NCBI RefSeq assembly: GCF_021653975.1 | Contig: NZ_JAJKFK010000001.1 | Span: 620,001-684,000, forward strand | Reading direction: 5' to 3' | Length of the DNA stretch: 64,000 bases | DNA from: Amycolatopsis sp. GM8 | GTDB lineage: Bacteria > Actinomycetota > Actinomycetes > Mycobacteriales > Pseudonocardiaceae | Shown: one piece after another, positions 1 to 7,439 of the stretch | How positions within the stretch are numbered: position 1 is the stretch's first letter | Layout: each line of letters opens with the position of its first letter | Notes under the pieces: generated by a model | What the model saw: only the letters and a program-made list of their open reading frames with translations | Told to the model about the DNA's origin: nothing | Databases searched by the model: none | Program-made: the position numbers and the translations under genes

Positions 1-69
1 ACCTTGCGCGCGGAGGCCGTGGGCCGCTGCTGGTCGCGGGGCCGCTTGCTGGCGTGGCTGGCGGACTAG
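1..69 (+). CDS. 3' end of a plus-strand gene (partial, unknown)
   Basis: An open frame enters from the left edge and stops at a TAG at 67-69, giving 22 visible residues rich in Arg, Leu and Trp and ending in WLAD. It converges on the MBL-fold gene, and the two stop codons overlap, which is common for real convergent gene ends in this genome. Too little is visible to assign a family, and it could be a chance frame. Confidence 0.4.
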   Translation, partial: TLRAEAVGRCWSRGRLLAWLAD

Positions 70-773
70 CCGAAGAGCCTCTTCCATTCCTCAATGGACT
101 TCGGGCGGTAGACGAAGTTGTCGCGCCGCACGGAAGACAGCGCGGCCGAGGACTCGGGCGAGTACTGGTGCCCGGGAAAGACCACGGGATCGCCGGGAAG
201 ATCAGCCAGGGCGCGCAGGCTGTGGTACATCGCTTCCGCGTCACCGCCGGGGAAATCGGTACGGCCACAGCCTTCGAGGAACAGCGTGTCCCCGGCGACC
301 AGCCGGCCGTCGAGCAGGAAGCACTGGCTGCCCGGGGTGTGGCCGGGCGTGTGCAGCAGCCGGATCGGGATCTCGCCGACCTGCACGACGTCGTCGTGGT
401 CGTGGCTCGTCAGGTCGGTCGCGGACACACCGGTGACCTGCCGCACCCACTCGGCCTCGGCCCGGTTGACGTGCACCGGCACGGGCTCGCGGGCGAGCAG
501 CTCCGCGAGCCCGGCCAGGGTGAAGCCCATCATGCTGCCACCGACGTGGTCGGGGTGGTGGTGCGTGGCGAGCACCCCGGTCAGCCGCATGTCGTCGGCC
601 GCGAGCACGTCCAGCAGGTCACCCACCGCATACGCCGGGTCGACCACCACCGCCTCGCGCGTCTCCCGATCGCCGATCAGGTAAGCGAAGTTGACCATCT
701 GGGTGGCGATCGCGTCACCGACGGCGAAGTCACGACCGGACAGCAGCTGACGGAAGTACAGGCGGTCTTGCAT
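66..773 (-). CDS. MBL-fold metal-dependent hydrolase (glyoxalase II-like)
   Basis: A 235-residue protein of the metallo-beta-lactamase fold. The metal-binding motif HxHxDH is visible at residues 71-76 (THHHPDH). It is followed by the later ligands: a histidine in LLHTPGHTPG, an aspartate in VAGDTLF and a histidine in FPGHQY. This arrangement is typical of the glyoxalase II, persulfide dioxygenase and related thioester-hydrolase branch, so a soluble cytoplasmic thiol-ester or persulfide hydrolase is likely; the substrate cannot be told from sequence. I chose the ATG at 773 over a TTG two codons upstream. The gene follows the DUF427 gene with a 9-base gap on the same strand and may be co-transcribed with it. 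Confidence 0.85.
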   Translation of the reverse strand: MQDRLYFRQLLSGRDFAVGDAIATQMVNFAYLIGDRETREAVVVDPAYAVGDLLDVLAADDMRLTGVLATHHHPDHVGGSMMGFTLAGLAELLAREPVPVHVNRAEAEWVRQVTGVSATDLTSHDHDDVVQVGEIPIRLLHTPGHTPGSQCFLLDGRLVAGDTLFLEGCGRTDFPGGDAEAMYHSLRALADLPGDPVVFPGHQYSPESSAALSSVRRDNFVYRPKSIEEWKRLFG

Positions 774-782
774 ACCCAAACA

Positions 783-1538
783 TTAACTGAACGGGGTCTT
801 CGGCCGTTCCTGCTTCACGCCATCGACGAACACGTCCACCTTCTCGTCGTAGAAGCAGACCAGGCCCTGCACCTTCTGGCTCTCCGGCAGCGTCGTCCGG
901 TAGTACCAGACGACGTCGTTGTGCAGCTGGTCCCCGACGCGCAGCGAGTAGTACTCCGCCTCGCCCTTGTACGGGCAGCGGGTGATCGTGTCGCTCGGCT
1001 CGATCAGGTCCAGCCGCAGGTCGGTCTTGGGCAGGTAGTAGCGCGTCGGCAAGCCGGTCTCGAACAGCAGGCGCGGGTTGCGCGATTCGGCGACCGTCAC
1101 GCCGTCGATCTCGATGCGCACGTGCCGCGAGCTGGCCAGGATGTCGACCCGTTTGTGCGGGTCACGAGGGTGGACGAAGATCTCCTCGTCCTCCTCGAAC
1201 CAGTTGTCCATCGCGGCGAAGTCCAGCCGCACGTGGCCCTTCAGCTCGTCGATCGGCGAGTCCTCGTACTCGTAGGCCGCGTCCACGGCCTCGCGCTCGC
1301 CGACCCGGACGGTCGAGAGCTTCGCGTCGCCACGGCTCGGGGAATGGTAGGTGTTCGCGGACGGCTCGAGCACGCCCGCGACGAAGTCCGTACGCGGAAT
1401 ATAGTAGGCCGGGTAGTACGGGACCTCCCAGACCAGCAGTGGCCGGATGGTGTCGGCGATGACCTTGCCACCGAAGACCACCCGCACCCGCTTGGCACCG
1501 TGTTCGGTCCGCACGCGGCCGCGACTGTCATTGCCCAT
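783..1538 (-). CDS. DUF427 family protein, two tandem DUF427 domains
   Basis: A 251-residue soluble protein made of two copies of the DUF427 domain, roughly residues 18-115 and 130-230. Both copies carry the family signature of an ARNPRLLFETGLPTRYY-like segment (first copy IRPLLVWEVPYYPAYY) followed by a Y/C-P-x-KG-like turn; the second copy has TRCPYKGEAEYYS. The molecular function of DUF427 proteins is not established. The ATG at 1538 begins MGNDSRGRVR. It sits 47 bases after the stop of the asparagine-synthetase-like gene and just before the MBL hydrolase, all on the minus strand. Confidence 0.85.
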   Translation of the reverse strand: MGNDSRGRVRTEHGAKRVRVVFGGKVIADTIRPLLVWEVPYYPAYYIPRTDFVAGVLEPSANTYHSPSRGDAKLSTVRVGEREAVDAAYEYEDSPIDELKGHVRLDFAAMDNWFEEDEEIFVHPRDPHKRVDILASSRHVRIEIDGVTVAESRNPRLLFETGLPTRYYLPKTDLRLDLIEPSDTITRCPYKGEAEYYSLRVGDQLHNDVVWYYRTTLPESQKVQGLVCFYDEKVDVFVDGVKQERPKTPFS

Positions 1539-1585
1539 GGTGACTGCAACCACAGTGCCGGCGGGGTTATTTCGCCGACCGAGGC

Positions 1586-3298
1586 TCAAAGATCGTAAGA
1601 GCGCAGCCACAGTTCGAGGGTGAGTACGAGCCACAGCTTCCCGCCCTGGCGTGGCAGCACTGCGCCCTCGCCGCGCAGCCACGAGCGGATCGTGGCGGGA
1701 CGGAACAGGCCGCGGTCGCGGGCTTCGCGGCCGAGCAGGAGGTCGTGCCCCAGGTCGCGCAGGGGCCCGCGCAGCCATCGCTGGACGGGCACCCGCATGC
1801 CACTCTTCGGCCGGTCGACGATGGTCGCCGGGAGGAGGTCCCGCACCGCTTGCTTGAGCACCCACTTCTCCACCGTGCCGGTCAGCTTGTGGCGTGGCGG
1901 CACGCGGAACGCCTGGTCGATCACCTGCCGGTCGAACAGCGGCGCGCGGCCCTCGACGCCCGCCGACGCGGTCAGGCGCTCCACCTTGGTCAGGATGTGG
2001 TGCGCGCCCTTGGTACGCAGGTTGGTGTGCAGCAGCTGGTTGAGCAGCGTGCTCATCCGGTCCGGCCGCAGGTACGGCTCCAAAAGACGCTCCAGTGCCG
2101 GCGCGGATTCCAGCTCCGCCAAGGCTTTCGTGGTCAGCAGCCGGGGCAGGTCGGCGTAGCACTTGCGATAGGACTCGAGGTAGGCGGTCGCTCGGGCGGT
2201 GGGTGACGGATCGTCGCGAGCCAGCTCGAACACGAGCATCGGAAGGTTCTTCGGCCCGCCGAACACCGGGTCGCCGCCCTCGCCGTTGAGCACCACCCGA
2301 TGTCCGTCGGCGGCGACGGCCTCGGCGAGCAGCAGGTTCGGCACGGTCAGCGGGTCACCCACCGGCGAGTCCAGCAGCGCGACCGTGCCGGCGAGCCGAT
2401 TCGCGACCGCCTCGGGCGCCACCGTCAGCACCCGGTGCCGGGTGCCGCAGTGCGCCGCGACCAGACCGGAGTAGCCGAGCTCGTTGGGCGCGTCGTCGCC
2501 GAAGCTGATCGAATACGTCGAAACGGGATGGTCGCTGAACTTCGCCGCGAGCGCGGTGACCAGGCTGCTGTCGATCCCGCCGGACAGCAGGACGGCGACC
2601 GGTTCGGCGACCGGCAACCTCCGGACCGTCGCCGCCTCCAGGTGCTCACGCAGCGCTTGCGCATGCCCGTCGCCGTCGAGGCTCTCGTCGAGTTCTTCCG
2701 CGGGTTCCCAGAAGACCTCCTCCGCGACCGAGCCGTCGGCGCGCAGCCGCACACACCGCCCGGCGAGCACCTCGGATACCCCGCGCAGCAACGTTTCTTC
2801 GCCGGGCAGGTAGGCGAAGGTGAGGAAGGACCGGACGGCGGGAAGGTTCAGCCCGGTGCCGAGCGTGGGCCAGCGGCGCAACGCGCGCAGCGAACTCGAT
2901 GCGGCCCAACGGTTTCCGGCGCGCGCGTAGAACAGCGTGCGGCCACCGGCGTGGTCGCGGATCAGCAGCAGCTCGTCGCGTTCGGCGATGACGAGCGCGA
3001 ACATGCCCTCCGCGGCGGCGATCCCGGCCAGCCCGAACCTGGCGTAGGACCGCAGGAGCAGTTCGCCGTCGGTGCACTCGGGGGGCGCGCCGAGCCGCGC
3101 GCGCAGCTGGGCCGCGTTGTGCAGGGTGATCTCGCCGACGGCGGTCAGCCCGGCGAACCGGTACGGCCCGGCCGCTTTCCCCGGCATCGCGTCGAGGAGG
3201 CCGATCGACGTGCCCGCCGTCGTTTCGACCGGGCGGGCGCCCATCGCGACGAGCTGGTCGGCCGGGCCATCGCCGTGGCACACACAGAACCGTGGCAA
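1586..3298 (-). CDS. asparagine synthetase-like (AsnB family) amidotransferase
   Basis: A 570-residue two-domain protein with an N-terminal class II glutamine amidotransferase-like half (about 1-190) and a C-terminal asparagine synthase half. The ATP-binding PP-loop SGGIDSS is clear at residues 239-245. AsnB enzymes activate a carboxylate with ATP and transfer ammonia from glutamine. The catalytic N-terminal cysteine expected directly after the initiator Met is missing: the protein starts MPRFCVCHG, with Cys only at 5 and 7. The glutaminase half may therefore be inactive, as in beta-lactam synthetases and lasso cyclases of the same superfamily. The start is a TTG at 3298 with an AAGGGGAG ribosome-binding site a few bases upstream. 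It is the last gene of the operon 6213-1586, 12 bases after the preceding gene. The substrate is unknown; a role in amide or peptide bond formation is inferred. Confidence 0.8.
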   Translation of the reverse strand: MPRFCVCHGDGPADQLVAMGARPVETTAGTSIGLLDAMPGKAAGPYRFAGLTAVGEITLHNAAQLRARLGAPPECTDGELLLRSYARFGLAGIAAAEGMFALVIAERDELLLIRDHAGGRTLFYARAGNRWAASSSLRALRRWPTLGTGLNLPAVRSFLTFAYLPGEETLLRGVSEVLAGRCVRLRADGSVAEEVFWEPAEELDESLDGDGHAQALREHLEAATVRRLPVAEPVAVLLSGGIDSSLVTALAAKFSDHPVSTYSISFGDDAPNELGYSGLVAAHCGTRHRVLTVAPEAVANRLAGTVALLDSPVGDPLTVPNLLLAEAVAADGHRVVLNGEGGDPVFGGPKNLPMLVFELARDDPSPTARATAYLESYRKCYADLPRLLTTKALAELESAPALERLLEPYLRPDRMSTLLNQLLHTNLRTKGAHHILTKVERLTASAGVEGRAPLFDRQVIDQAFRVPPRHKLTGTVEKWVLKQAVRDLLPATIVDRPKSGMRVPVQRWLRGPLRDLGHDLLLGREARDRGLFRPATIRSWLRGEGAVLPRQGGKLWLVLTLELWLRSYDL

Positions 3299-3310
3299 AA
3301 CTGGCTCCCC

Positions 3311-3790
3311 TTAACCGAAGTGGTCGTCGTCGCTGTCGGTTTCCCAGGACACCCCGCTGCCGCCGTCACCCGAGGACTGCGAGGCACTCGCCTGTGCCTG
3401 CTGGCGCAGCTGCTCCTCCTCTTCCGGCGACATGAACGCGGGCGGCAGCTCGATCGCGGCGATCGTGGCGCCGATGCCCACCGCGGCGAGGATCGCGCCG
3501 ACCCGGCCGCCGAAGGAGGTGCGGTTGGTGGTGAGCACGTTGTCGCTCCACGCGGTGCGGCCGAAGCCGAGGTCCTTGCCGTAGCGGACCGAGCCGTCCG
3601 CGGTGGTGCGCTTGATCATTCGCCGCCCGAGCGGCTCGTCGGTGCCCGTGCCGCCCTGATCGTCGCGCCAGTGCACCCGGCCGGACGCGTCACGGGTGCG
3701 CCACTCGTGGCGCCCGTCGGAGTAGCGCCGGTGCACCGTGCCGTCGGCGAGCAGCTCGTCGGTGTAGGTGATCTCCTGGCGGGGTCGCAA
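3311..3790 (-). CDS. small membrane protein with charged beta-rich N-terminus and acidic tail
   Basis: A 159-residue protein I do not recognise. The first 75 residues are polar and alternate like beta strands, with repeated short motifs of the type DG-x-V/H-x-R-Y/W (DGTVHRRYSDGRHEWR, then DASGRVHWRD, then DGSVRYG), reminiscent of beta-hairpin repeats. A hydrophobic stretch at about 98-115 (VGAILAAVGIGATIAAI) probably spans the membrane. The last 40 residues are Glu/Gln/Ser rich and end in DSDDDHFG. I chose the TTG at 3790 because a GGAGG sits six bases upstream; an earlier in-frame start would overlap the previous gene. It lies 14 bases downstream of one TOPRIM-like gene and 12 bases upstream of the asparagine-synthetase-like gene, so it is part of that operon. 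Confidence 0.7.
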   Translation of the reverse strand: MRPRQEITYTDELLADGTVHRRYSDGRHEWRTRDASGRVHWRDDQGGTGTDEPLGRRMIKRTTADGSVRYGKDLGFGRTAWSDNVLTTNRTSFGGRVGAILAAVGIGATIAAIELPPAFMSPEEEEQLRQQAQASASQSSGDGGSGVSWETDSDDDHFG

Positions 3791-3804
3791 CGTGAAACCT
3801 CCGG

Positions 3805-4560
3805 CTATCTTCTGGGCCAGGTAAGGAAACCAAGGCTGCGCGCCCGCCGCAGGCCGTTCCACTGTGGACGGTCGGCGGGCACGTCGCGCACCAGCCGGTG
3901 GGTGAACCGCAGCAGCATCGCCGGGTTGACCGAGGCGACTTCGGCGAACCGGCCCTCCGGGCCGCGTCCGCGCACCAGGTGCATCGCCGCCGCCTGCCGG
4001 GGACGCAACCCGAGCGGCAGCACCCGCACCCGCGGTGGCGCGGTGATCGTCCGGCCGAGCGCGAGCGCCTCGGGACTCGCGTCGTGCAGGTAGTAGATCG
4101 TTCCGTCCACAGTGGACATCATCGCGGTCAGCCGCGGGTCAAGTGGCAGCTCGTCCAGGCCGAACACCGGGCAGGCCGACTCCATCGGCATCCCGTTCGC
4201 CCGGAGCATGCCCGCGATCTCCTGCCGCTGGCAGACCAGCACGCGCGGCAGGCCGTAGTGGAACAGGTCCGGCTCTGCCGTGTGCCGGCCCGCGGGCGCG
4301 CGACGCGGTGCCAACTCGGCCTCGCTGAGCAGGCCGGGGACGGCGCCGAACCGGTCCAGCGCGGCGCGGAACGCGGGATAGCCGACGGCCGGCGCCACCG
4401 TGAACCGCGGACGTTTCGGGATCCAGTCGGCGGGCCGCAGCACCCGGCACAGCTCGTAGTACAGCTGCCGCTCGGTGAACCGGATCCCGCCGGGCTCGCC
4501 GGCACGGGCGACCGCGACGGCGAGCGCGCGGTCGATCAACACCCTCCTGGTGCCGCTCAT
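3805..4560 (-). CDS. TOPRIM-like protein (topoisomerase VI-A-like), degenerate paralogue
   Basis: A 251-residue soluble protein, distantly similar along its length to its upstream neighbour (4619-5611) but without the zinc ribbon and membrane segments. Near the N-terminus, FTERQLYYELCR (29-40) resembles the winged-helix segment of Spo11/topoisomerase VI A proteins. A strand with Glu114 (VLVCQRQEIAGML) and a later YYLHDASPEAL (156-166) occupy the places of the TOPRIM Glu and DxDPxG motifs; here the second motif is DASPEA, so metal binding may be lost. It ends in LGFLTWPRR, a tail shared with the neighbour. It overlaps the upstream 21-codon frame by ATGA. The TOPRIM assignment is my inference from motif order and needs structure comparison. 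Function unknown. Confidence 0.75.
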   Translation of the reverse strand: MSGTRRVLIDRALAVAVARAGEPGGIRFTERQLYYELCRVLRPADWIPKRPRFTVAPAVGYPAFRAALDRFGAVPGLLSEAELAPRRAPAGRHTAEPDLFHYGLPRVLVCQRQEIAGMLRANGMPMESACPVFGLDELPLDPRLTAMMSTVDGTIYYLHDASPEALALGRTITAPPRVRVLPLGLRPRQAAAMHLVRGRGPEGRFAEVASVNPAMLLRFTHRLVRDVPADRPQWNGLRRARSLGFLTWPRR

Positions 4561-4644
4561 GCCGCCGGCCAAGTCAGGAAGCCGAGCGCGCGGTCGATCA
4601 ACGCCCTCCTGGTGCCGTTCATGCGGCCGGCCAGGTCAGGAAGC
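4521..4644. repeat. 62-bp tandem duplication across a gene junction
   Basis: Two head-to-tail copies, 4521-4582 and 4583-4644, differ at only about four of 62 positions. Each copy carries, on the minus strand, the last codons of one gene (LGFLTWP tail), the ATGA stop/start overlap and the first codons of the next (M-x-GTRR-x-LIDRAL). The duplication therefore creates an extra 21-codon reading frame between the two paralogous genes while preserving translational coupling on both sides. Confidence 0.9.
4557..4622 (-). CDS. 21-residue chimeric mini-ORF created by duplication
   Basis: A short frame that starts with the first codons of the downstream gene (MNGTRRALIDRAL) and ends with the last codons of the upstream one (GFLTWPAA). 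It overlaps its upstream neighbour by ATGA at 4619-4622 and its downstream neighbour by ATGA at 4557-4560. It is the direct product of the 62-bp duplication and keeps ribosomes moving from one gene to the next. Whether the peptide has any role is unknown; it may only be a translational bridge. Confidence 0.45.
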   Translation of the reverse strand: MNGTRRALIDRALGFLTWPAA

Positions 4645-5611
4645 CCAGCTGCTCCGCCTTGCGTTCGGCCCGGGTCAGCCGGTCCGCGGCGCGGTTCACC
4701 ATGGCGATGAGGCGGGCCGGCGGCACCGCGGCGACAGGTGCCCAGTAGCCGTCGCCGAGCCAAGTCTGTTCGGACTGGTGCAGGTCGTAGTGGGACAGGC
4801 CGGTGACCCGGCCGCGTTCCTTGGTCCGCAACTTGACGATTCCCTTGGCCCGCATGGCGTTCCGGGGCCGCAGCCCGGCGACGGCGACCGGTCGTCCACC
4901 CAGCTCCATCAGCGCGCGGTCGGCGAACCGGATGCCCGTGGGGTTCGCGTCGTGCACGATCACGACCGGGATGTCCGGCGGCAGCGCTTCGACCGAACCC
5001 GCGGTGATCATGTTCCGCGCTTCCAGCACCCCGTTGGCGGCGAGACAGGCCACCACGCTCTCGTCCGCGCACAGCAACGCCAGCTCGGCGCGCTGGGGCC
5101 GGGGTATCGCGACCCGTTGCTCGTGGACCAGCAGTCCCGGCGGCAGCCCGGCGTACACCCGCTGCCATTTCCGGCCGACCTCCTCGCGGAACGTCTCCTT
5201 GGACATCGGGATGACCGTCTCACCGCGATGCAGCAGCTGCCGCGCGATCACGTAGATCCCGAGCGCGACGAGGACGGCGAGCACGCCGTAGAGAATCCGC
5301 GGGTCGATATGTGCCACGACGGTCAGGATCACCGACGCCACGCCCGCGACCACGAGCAGGCAGCCGCACCCGCTGACACTGCTTTCCGGTGACTCCAGTG
5401 CCTTCCGGGACGCGGAGTACCAGAGCTGGGTGGTGGTGTAGCGCGCCTTGCCGCCGTCGCTGAGCTTGCCGGCGAGCTTGCGCAGGCGGATGTCGTGCAG
5501 GCGCAGCTTGTTCGTCTTCGGGTCGAAGACGAACTGCTTCCGGCAGTACTTGCAGTAGGACCCTCCGCGCTCGCGGCCGAGCAGGTTCTTGCCGCAGTGC
5601 GGGCAGATCAT
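4619..5611 (-). CDS. zinc-ribbon, two-TM protein with TOPRIM-like domain
   Basis: A 330-residue protein. Residues 3-23 form a zinc ribbon (CPHC then CKYC). Two membrane helices follow at about 84-101 and 106-124, after a segment YTTTQLWYSASRK that resembles a winged-helix motif. The C-terminal half looks like a TOPRIM fold: a strand with Glu184 (LLCADESVVACLAANG), then a strand ending in the metal-motif-like DANPTG (221-226), close to the DxDPxG motif of topoisomerase VI A/Spo11. It ends LGFLTWPAA, like its downstream paralogue. The start codon overlaps the stop of the cupin gene (ATGA, 5608-5611). If the TOPRIM call is right it would bind DNA or a nucleotide substrate at the membrane; that is inference. 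Confidence 0.75.
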   Translation of the reverse strand: MICPHCGKNLLGRERGGSYCKYCRKQFVFDPKTNKLRLHDIRLRKLAGKLSDGGKARYTTTQLWYSASRKALESPESSVSGCGCLLVVAGVASVILTVVAHIDPRILYGVLAVLVALGIYVIARQLLHRGETVIPMSKETFREEVGRKWQRVYAGLPPGLLVHEQRVAIPRPQRAELALLCADESVVACLAANGVLEARNMITAGSVEALPPDIPVVIVHDANPTGIRFADRALMELGGRPVAVAGLRPRNAMRAKGIVKLRTKERGRVTGLSHYDLHQSEQTWLGDGYWAPVAAVPPARLIAMVNRAADRLTRAERKAEQLGFLTWPAA

Positions 5612-6213
5612 CGCGTCTCCAACCGCATGGCCATCCGACGCAGCAGCGTCGCCGTCCGTTCCCGCCAGGTGGTGCCACCCGGCGCGGCGCCGAGCCGGCC
5701 CAGCCCTTCGGCGAGCGCCTCGTCACCGCGAGCCCGCGCGTCCTCGGCGGTGATCGCGTAGTCGTCGTGGTCGATGCCGAACCCGGTGTTCGCGGTGAGG
5801 ATCTGCAGCGGCCGGCCGGCCCGGTTGGCGAAGGAATGGGGCATCAGCTCGGGAATCCGGAGCATCTCGCCCGGGCCCAGCCGGAGCGTGACGGCCCTGT
5901 TGACCGAGGCGTCGTACAGCGCGCATTCAGCGTGGCCCAGGCTGAGCACGAAATGCTCGCCGCCGTGCGCGTGCGGGGTGAACGCGCTGTGCGGGGCGAC
6001 GATCCCCAGTTTGTAGGTGGCGTTGCTGGGCCGTTCCGGTGACGTCTTCGCGTCGCCGATGAAGTACCGAGCGAACTGGCCGTCGTCGATGAACCGCAGG
6101 AACTCCGCGTCCGGCCCCAGTTTTCGCGCGCCCGCCCGGTCGGTCAGCGTGACCTCGCCGTCCGGGGCGAACGAGTACAGCTCGACGCCGGCCGGCATGA
6201 GCCCGGACCGCAT
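5608..6213 (-). CDS. cupin-domain protein
   Basis: A 201-residue single cupin. Motif 1 is visible around residues 77-95 (HSAFTPHAHGGEHFVLSLG, giving the H-x-H-x3-E metal ligands). Motif 2 appears as PGEMLRIPELMPHSFANRAG with its histidine. Cupins bind a metal in a beta barrel and may be enzymes or sensors, so no substrate can be assigned. The start ATG at 6213 is preceded by a strong GAGGGGAGAAGG site. It is the first gene of a minus-strand operon that continues with overlapping stop/start codons into the zinc-ribbon TOPRIM-like gene. Confidence 0.8.
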   Translation of the reverse strand: MRSGLMPAGVELYSFAPDGEVTLTDRAGARKLGPDAEFLRFIDDGQFARYFIGDAKTSPERPSNATYKLGIVAPHSAFTPHAHGGEHFVLSLGHAECALYDASVNRAVTLRLGPGEMLRIPELMPHSFANRAGRPLQILTANTGFGIDHDDYAITAEDARARGDEALAEGLGRLGAAPGGTTWRERTATLLRRMAMRLETR

Positions 6214-6311
6214 GCCTTCTCCCCTCGACACCCGCGAATCGTAGATCAGGTTCGGGTTCTCGCGGGGCGCTTCCGGGCAACGGTTTCGCGCAGCTCACGT
6301 TGGTTTTTCCC

Positions 6312-7385
6312 TCACCCCGTGATGATCAGCCACGCCTCGCCGCGCGCGCCCGGCTCGTAGACCGAGTCGAGCCGTTTCGCCAGGATGCCGGTGAGTCCGT
6401 TGTCCAGCGCCGCTTCGAGCACGTCAGCGCCGCCGCCGGTGTAATGCTGCGGGACGCGCCAGCTGTCACCTTCGAGGCCGAGCTTGCGCAGCCGCTGCCG
6501 CCGGCGCGTGTACGGCTGGTCGAGCTGGGACTTGCCGTCCAGGTGCAGGAGGTCGAACGGCAGGTACAGCACGGGAACCGAGGCCAGCAGCCGCTTGGCC
6601 TGGCGGTGATCCGCCCCGGCCCGGCGGGCCAGCGCGGCGGCGCTCGGTTTGCCGCCCTCGAGCGCGATCAGGTTGCCGTCGAGCAGGACCTCGGTGGTGC
6701 CGAGCTGCTCGCCGAGTTCCTTCAGCTCGGGATACTTCGCGGTGATCTCGTCGCCTTCCGCGTCCCGGATCTCGACCCGGCCGCCTTCCACGCGCACCTG
6801 CGCGCGGGCGCCGTCCCAGAGGAACTCGTACGCCCAGCCGGCATCGTCCTCGGGGAGTTTTCCCTTGCGTGGCAGCATCGGCTGGACGAACTTGGGGAGT
6901 TCGGCGAACCCGCGCCGCTGCGGCGGGTCCAGTCGCCGCACGATCCAGTCGCGCTCGTCACGGCCGGAATGCCGGTTCACGAACAGGTATTTGCCGCGCA
7001 CGCGGGAGCCGTGCAGGACGACCTCGACCTTGTGGTCACCCCAGTGCAGCGTCTCGTAGTGGCCGCGGTCCCAGATCTTCATGACGCCGCCGCCGTACTC
7101 GCCCGCCGGGATCTCGCCTTCGAACGTCGCGTACTCCAGCGGATGGTCCTCGGTGTGCACGGCGAGCCGGTTGGTCTCCGGCAACGGCGGCAGGCCCTTG
7201 GGCACGGCCCACGACACGAGCACGCCGTCGCGCTCGAACCGCACGTCCCAGTGCAACTGGCGGGCGTGGTGCTCCTGGATGACGAACGTGTCGTCGTTCC
7301 CGCGCGGCAACGAGTCGTCGGCAGGCACCGGCTCCGGGGTCCGTTCCGGATCCCGTTTCCGCCGGTACTCGCCGAGATCGGGCAC
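6312..7385 (-). CDS. LigD-like protein: 3'-phosphoesterase domain plus degenerate ligase domain
   Basis: A 357-residue protein. Residues about 25-150 match the LigD 3'-phosphoesterase domain, with QEHHARQLHWDVRFE and the HPLEYATFEGEIPAGEYG signature. From about 165 it follows the ATP-dependent ligase adenylation domain. Motif I reads YEFLWDGAR (186-194), so the nucleotidyl-accepting lysine is replaced by Leu189. Motif III-like FDLLHLDG is retained. Motif IV reads TGILAKRLDSVYEPG with Thr for Glu. The protein ends at WLIITG, with no OB-fold. It can therefore hardly ligate DNA; the phosphoesterase half, which trims 3' ends in bacterial non-homologous end joining, looks intact. GTG start. No Ku gene is in the window. 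Confidence 0.85.
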   Translation of the reverse strand: MPDLGEYRRKRDPERTPEPVPADDSLPRGNDDTFVIQEHHARQLHWDVRFERDGVLVSWAVPKGLPPLPETNRLAVHTEDHPLEYATFEGEIPAGEYGGGVMKIWDRGHYETLHWGDHKVEVVLHGSRVRGKYLFVNRHSGRDERDWIVRRLDPPQRRGFAELPKFVQPMLPRKGKLPEDDAGWAYEFLWDGARAQVRVEGGRVEIRDAEGDEITAKYPELKELGEQLGTTEVLLDGNLIALEGGKPSAAALARRAGADHRQAKRLLASVPVLYLPFDLLHLDGKSQLDQPYTRRRQRLRKLGLEGDSWRVPQHYTGGGADVLEAALDNGLTGILAKRLDSVYEPGARGEAWLIITG

Positions 7386-7439
7386 GGACGCAGGGTACAG
7401 GCCGGGGCCGGCGCTACGTCGTAACCGAGTCGGTGGCGC

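Noticed and set aside
1586-6213. Lasso-peptide or beta-lactam biosynthetic cluster
   Set aside because: Only the AsnB-like gene fits; there is no precursor peptide, no leader peptidase and no RRE protein near it.
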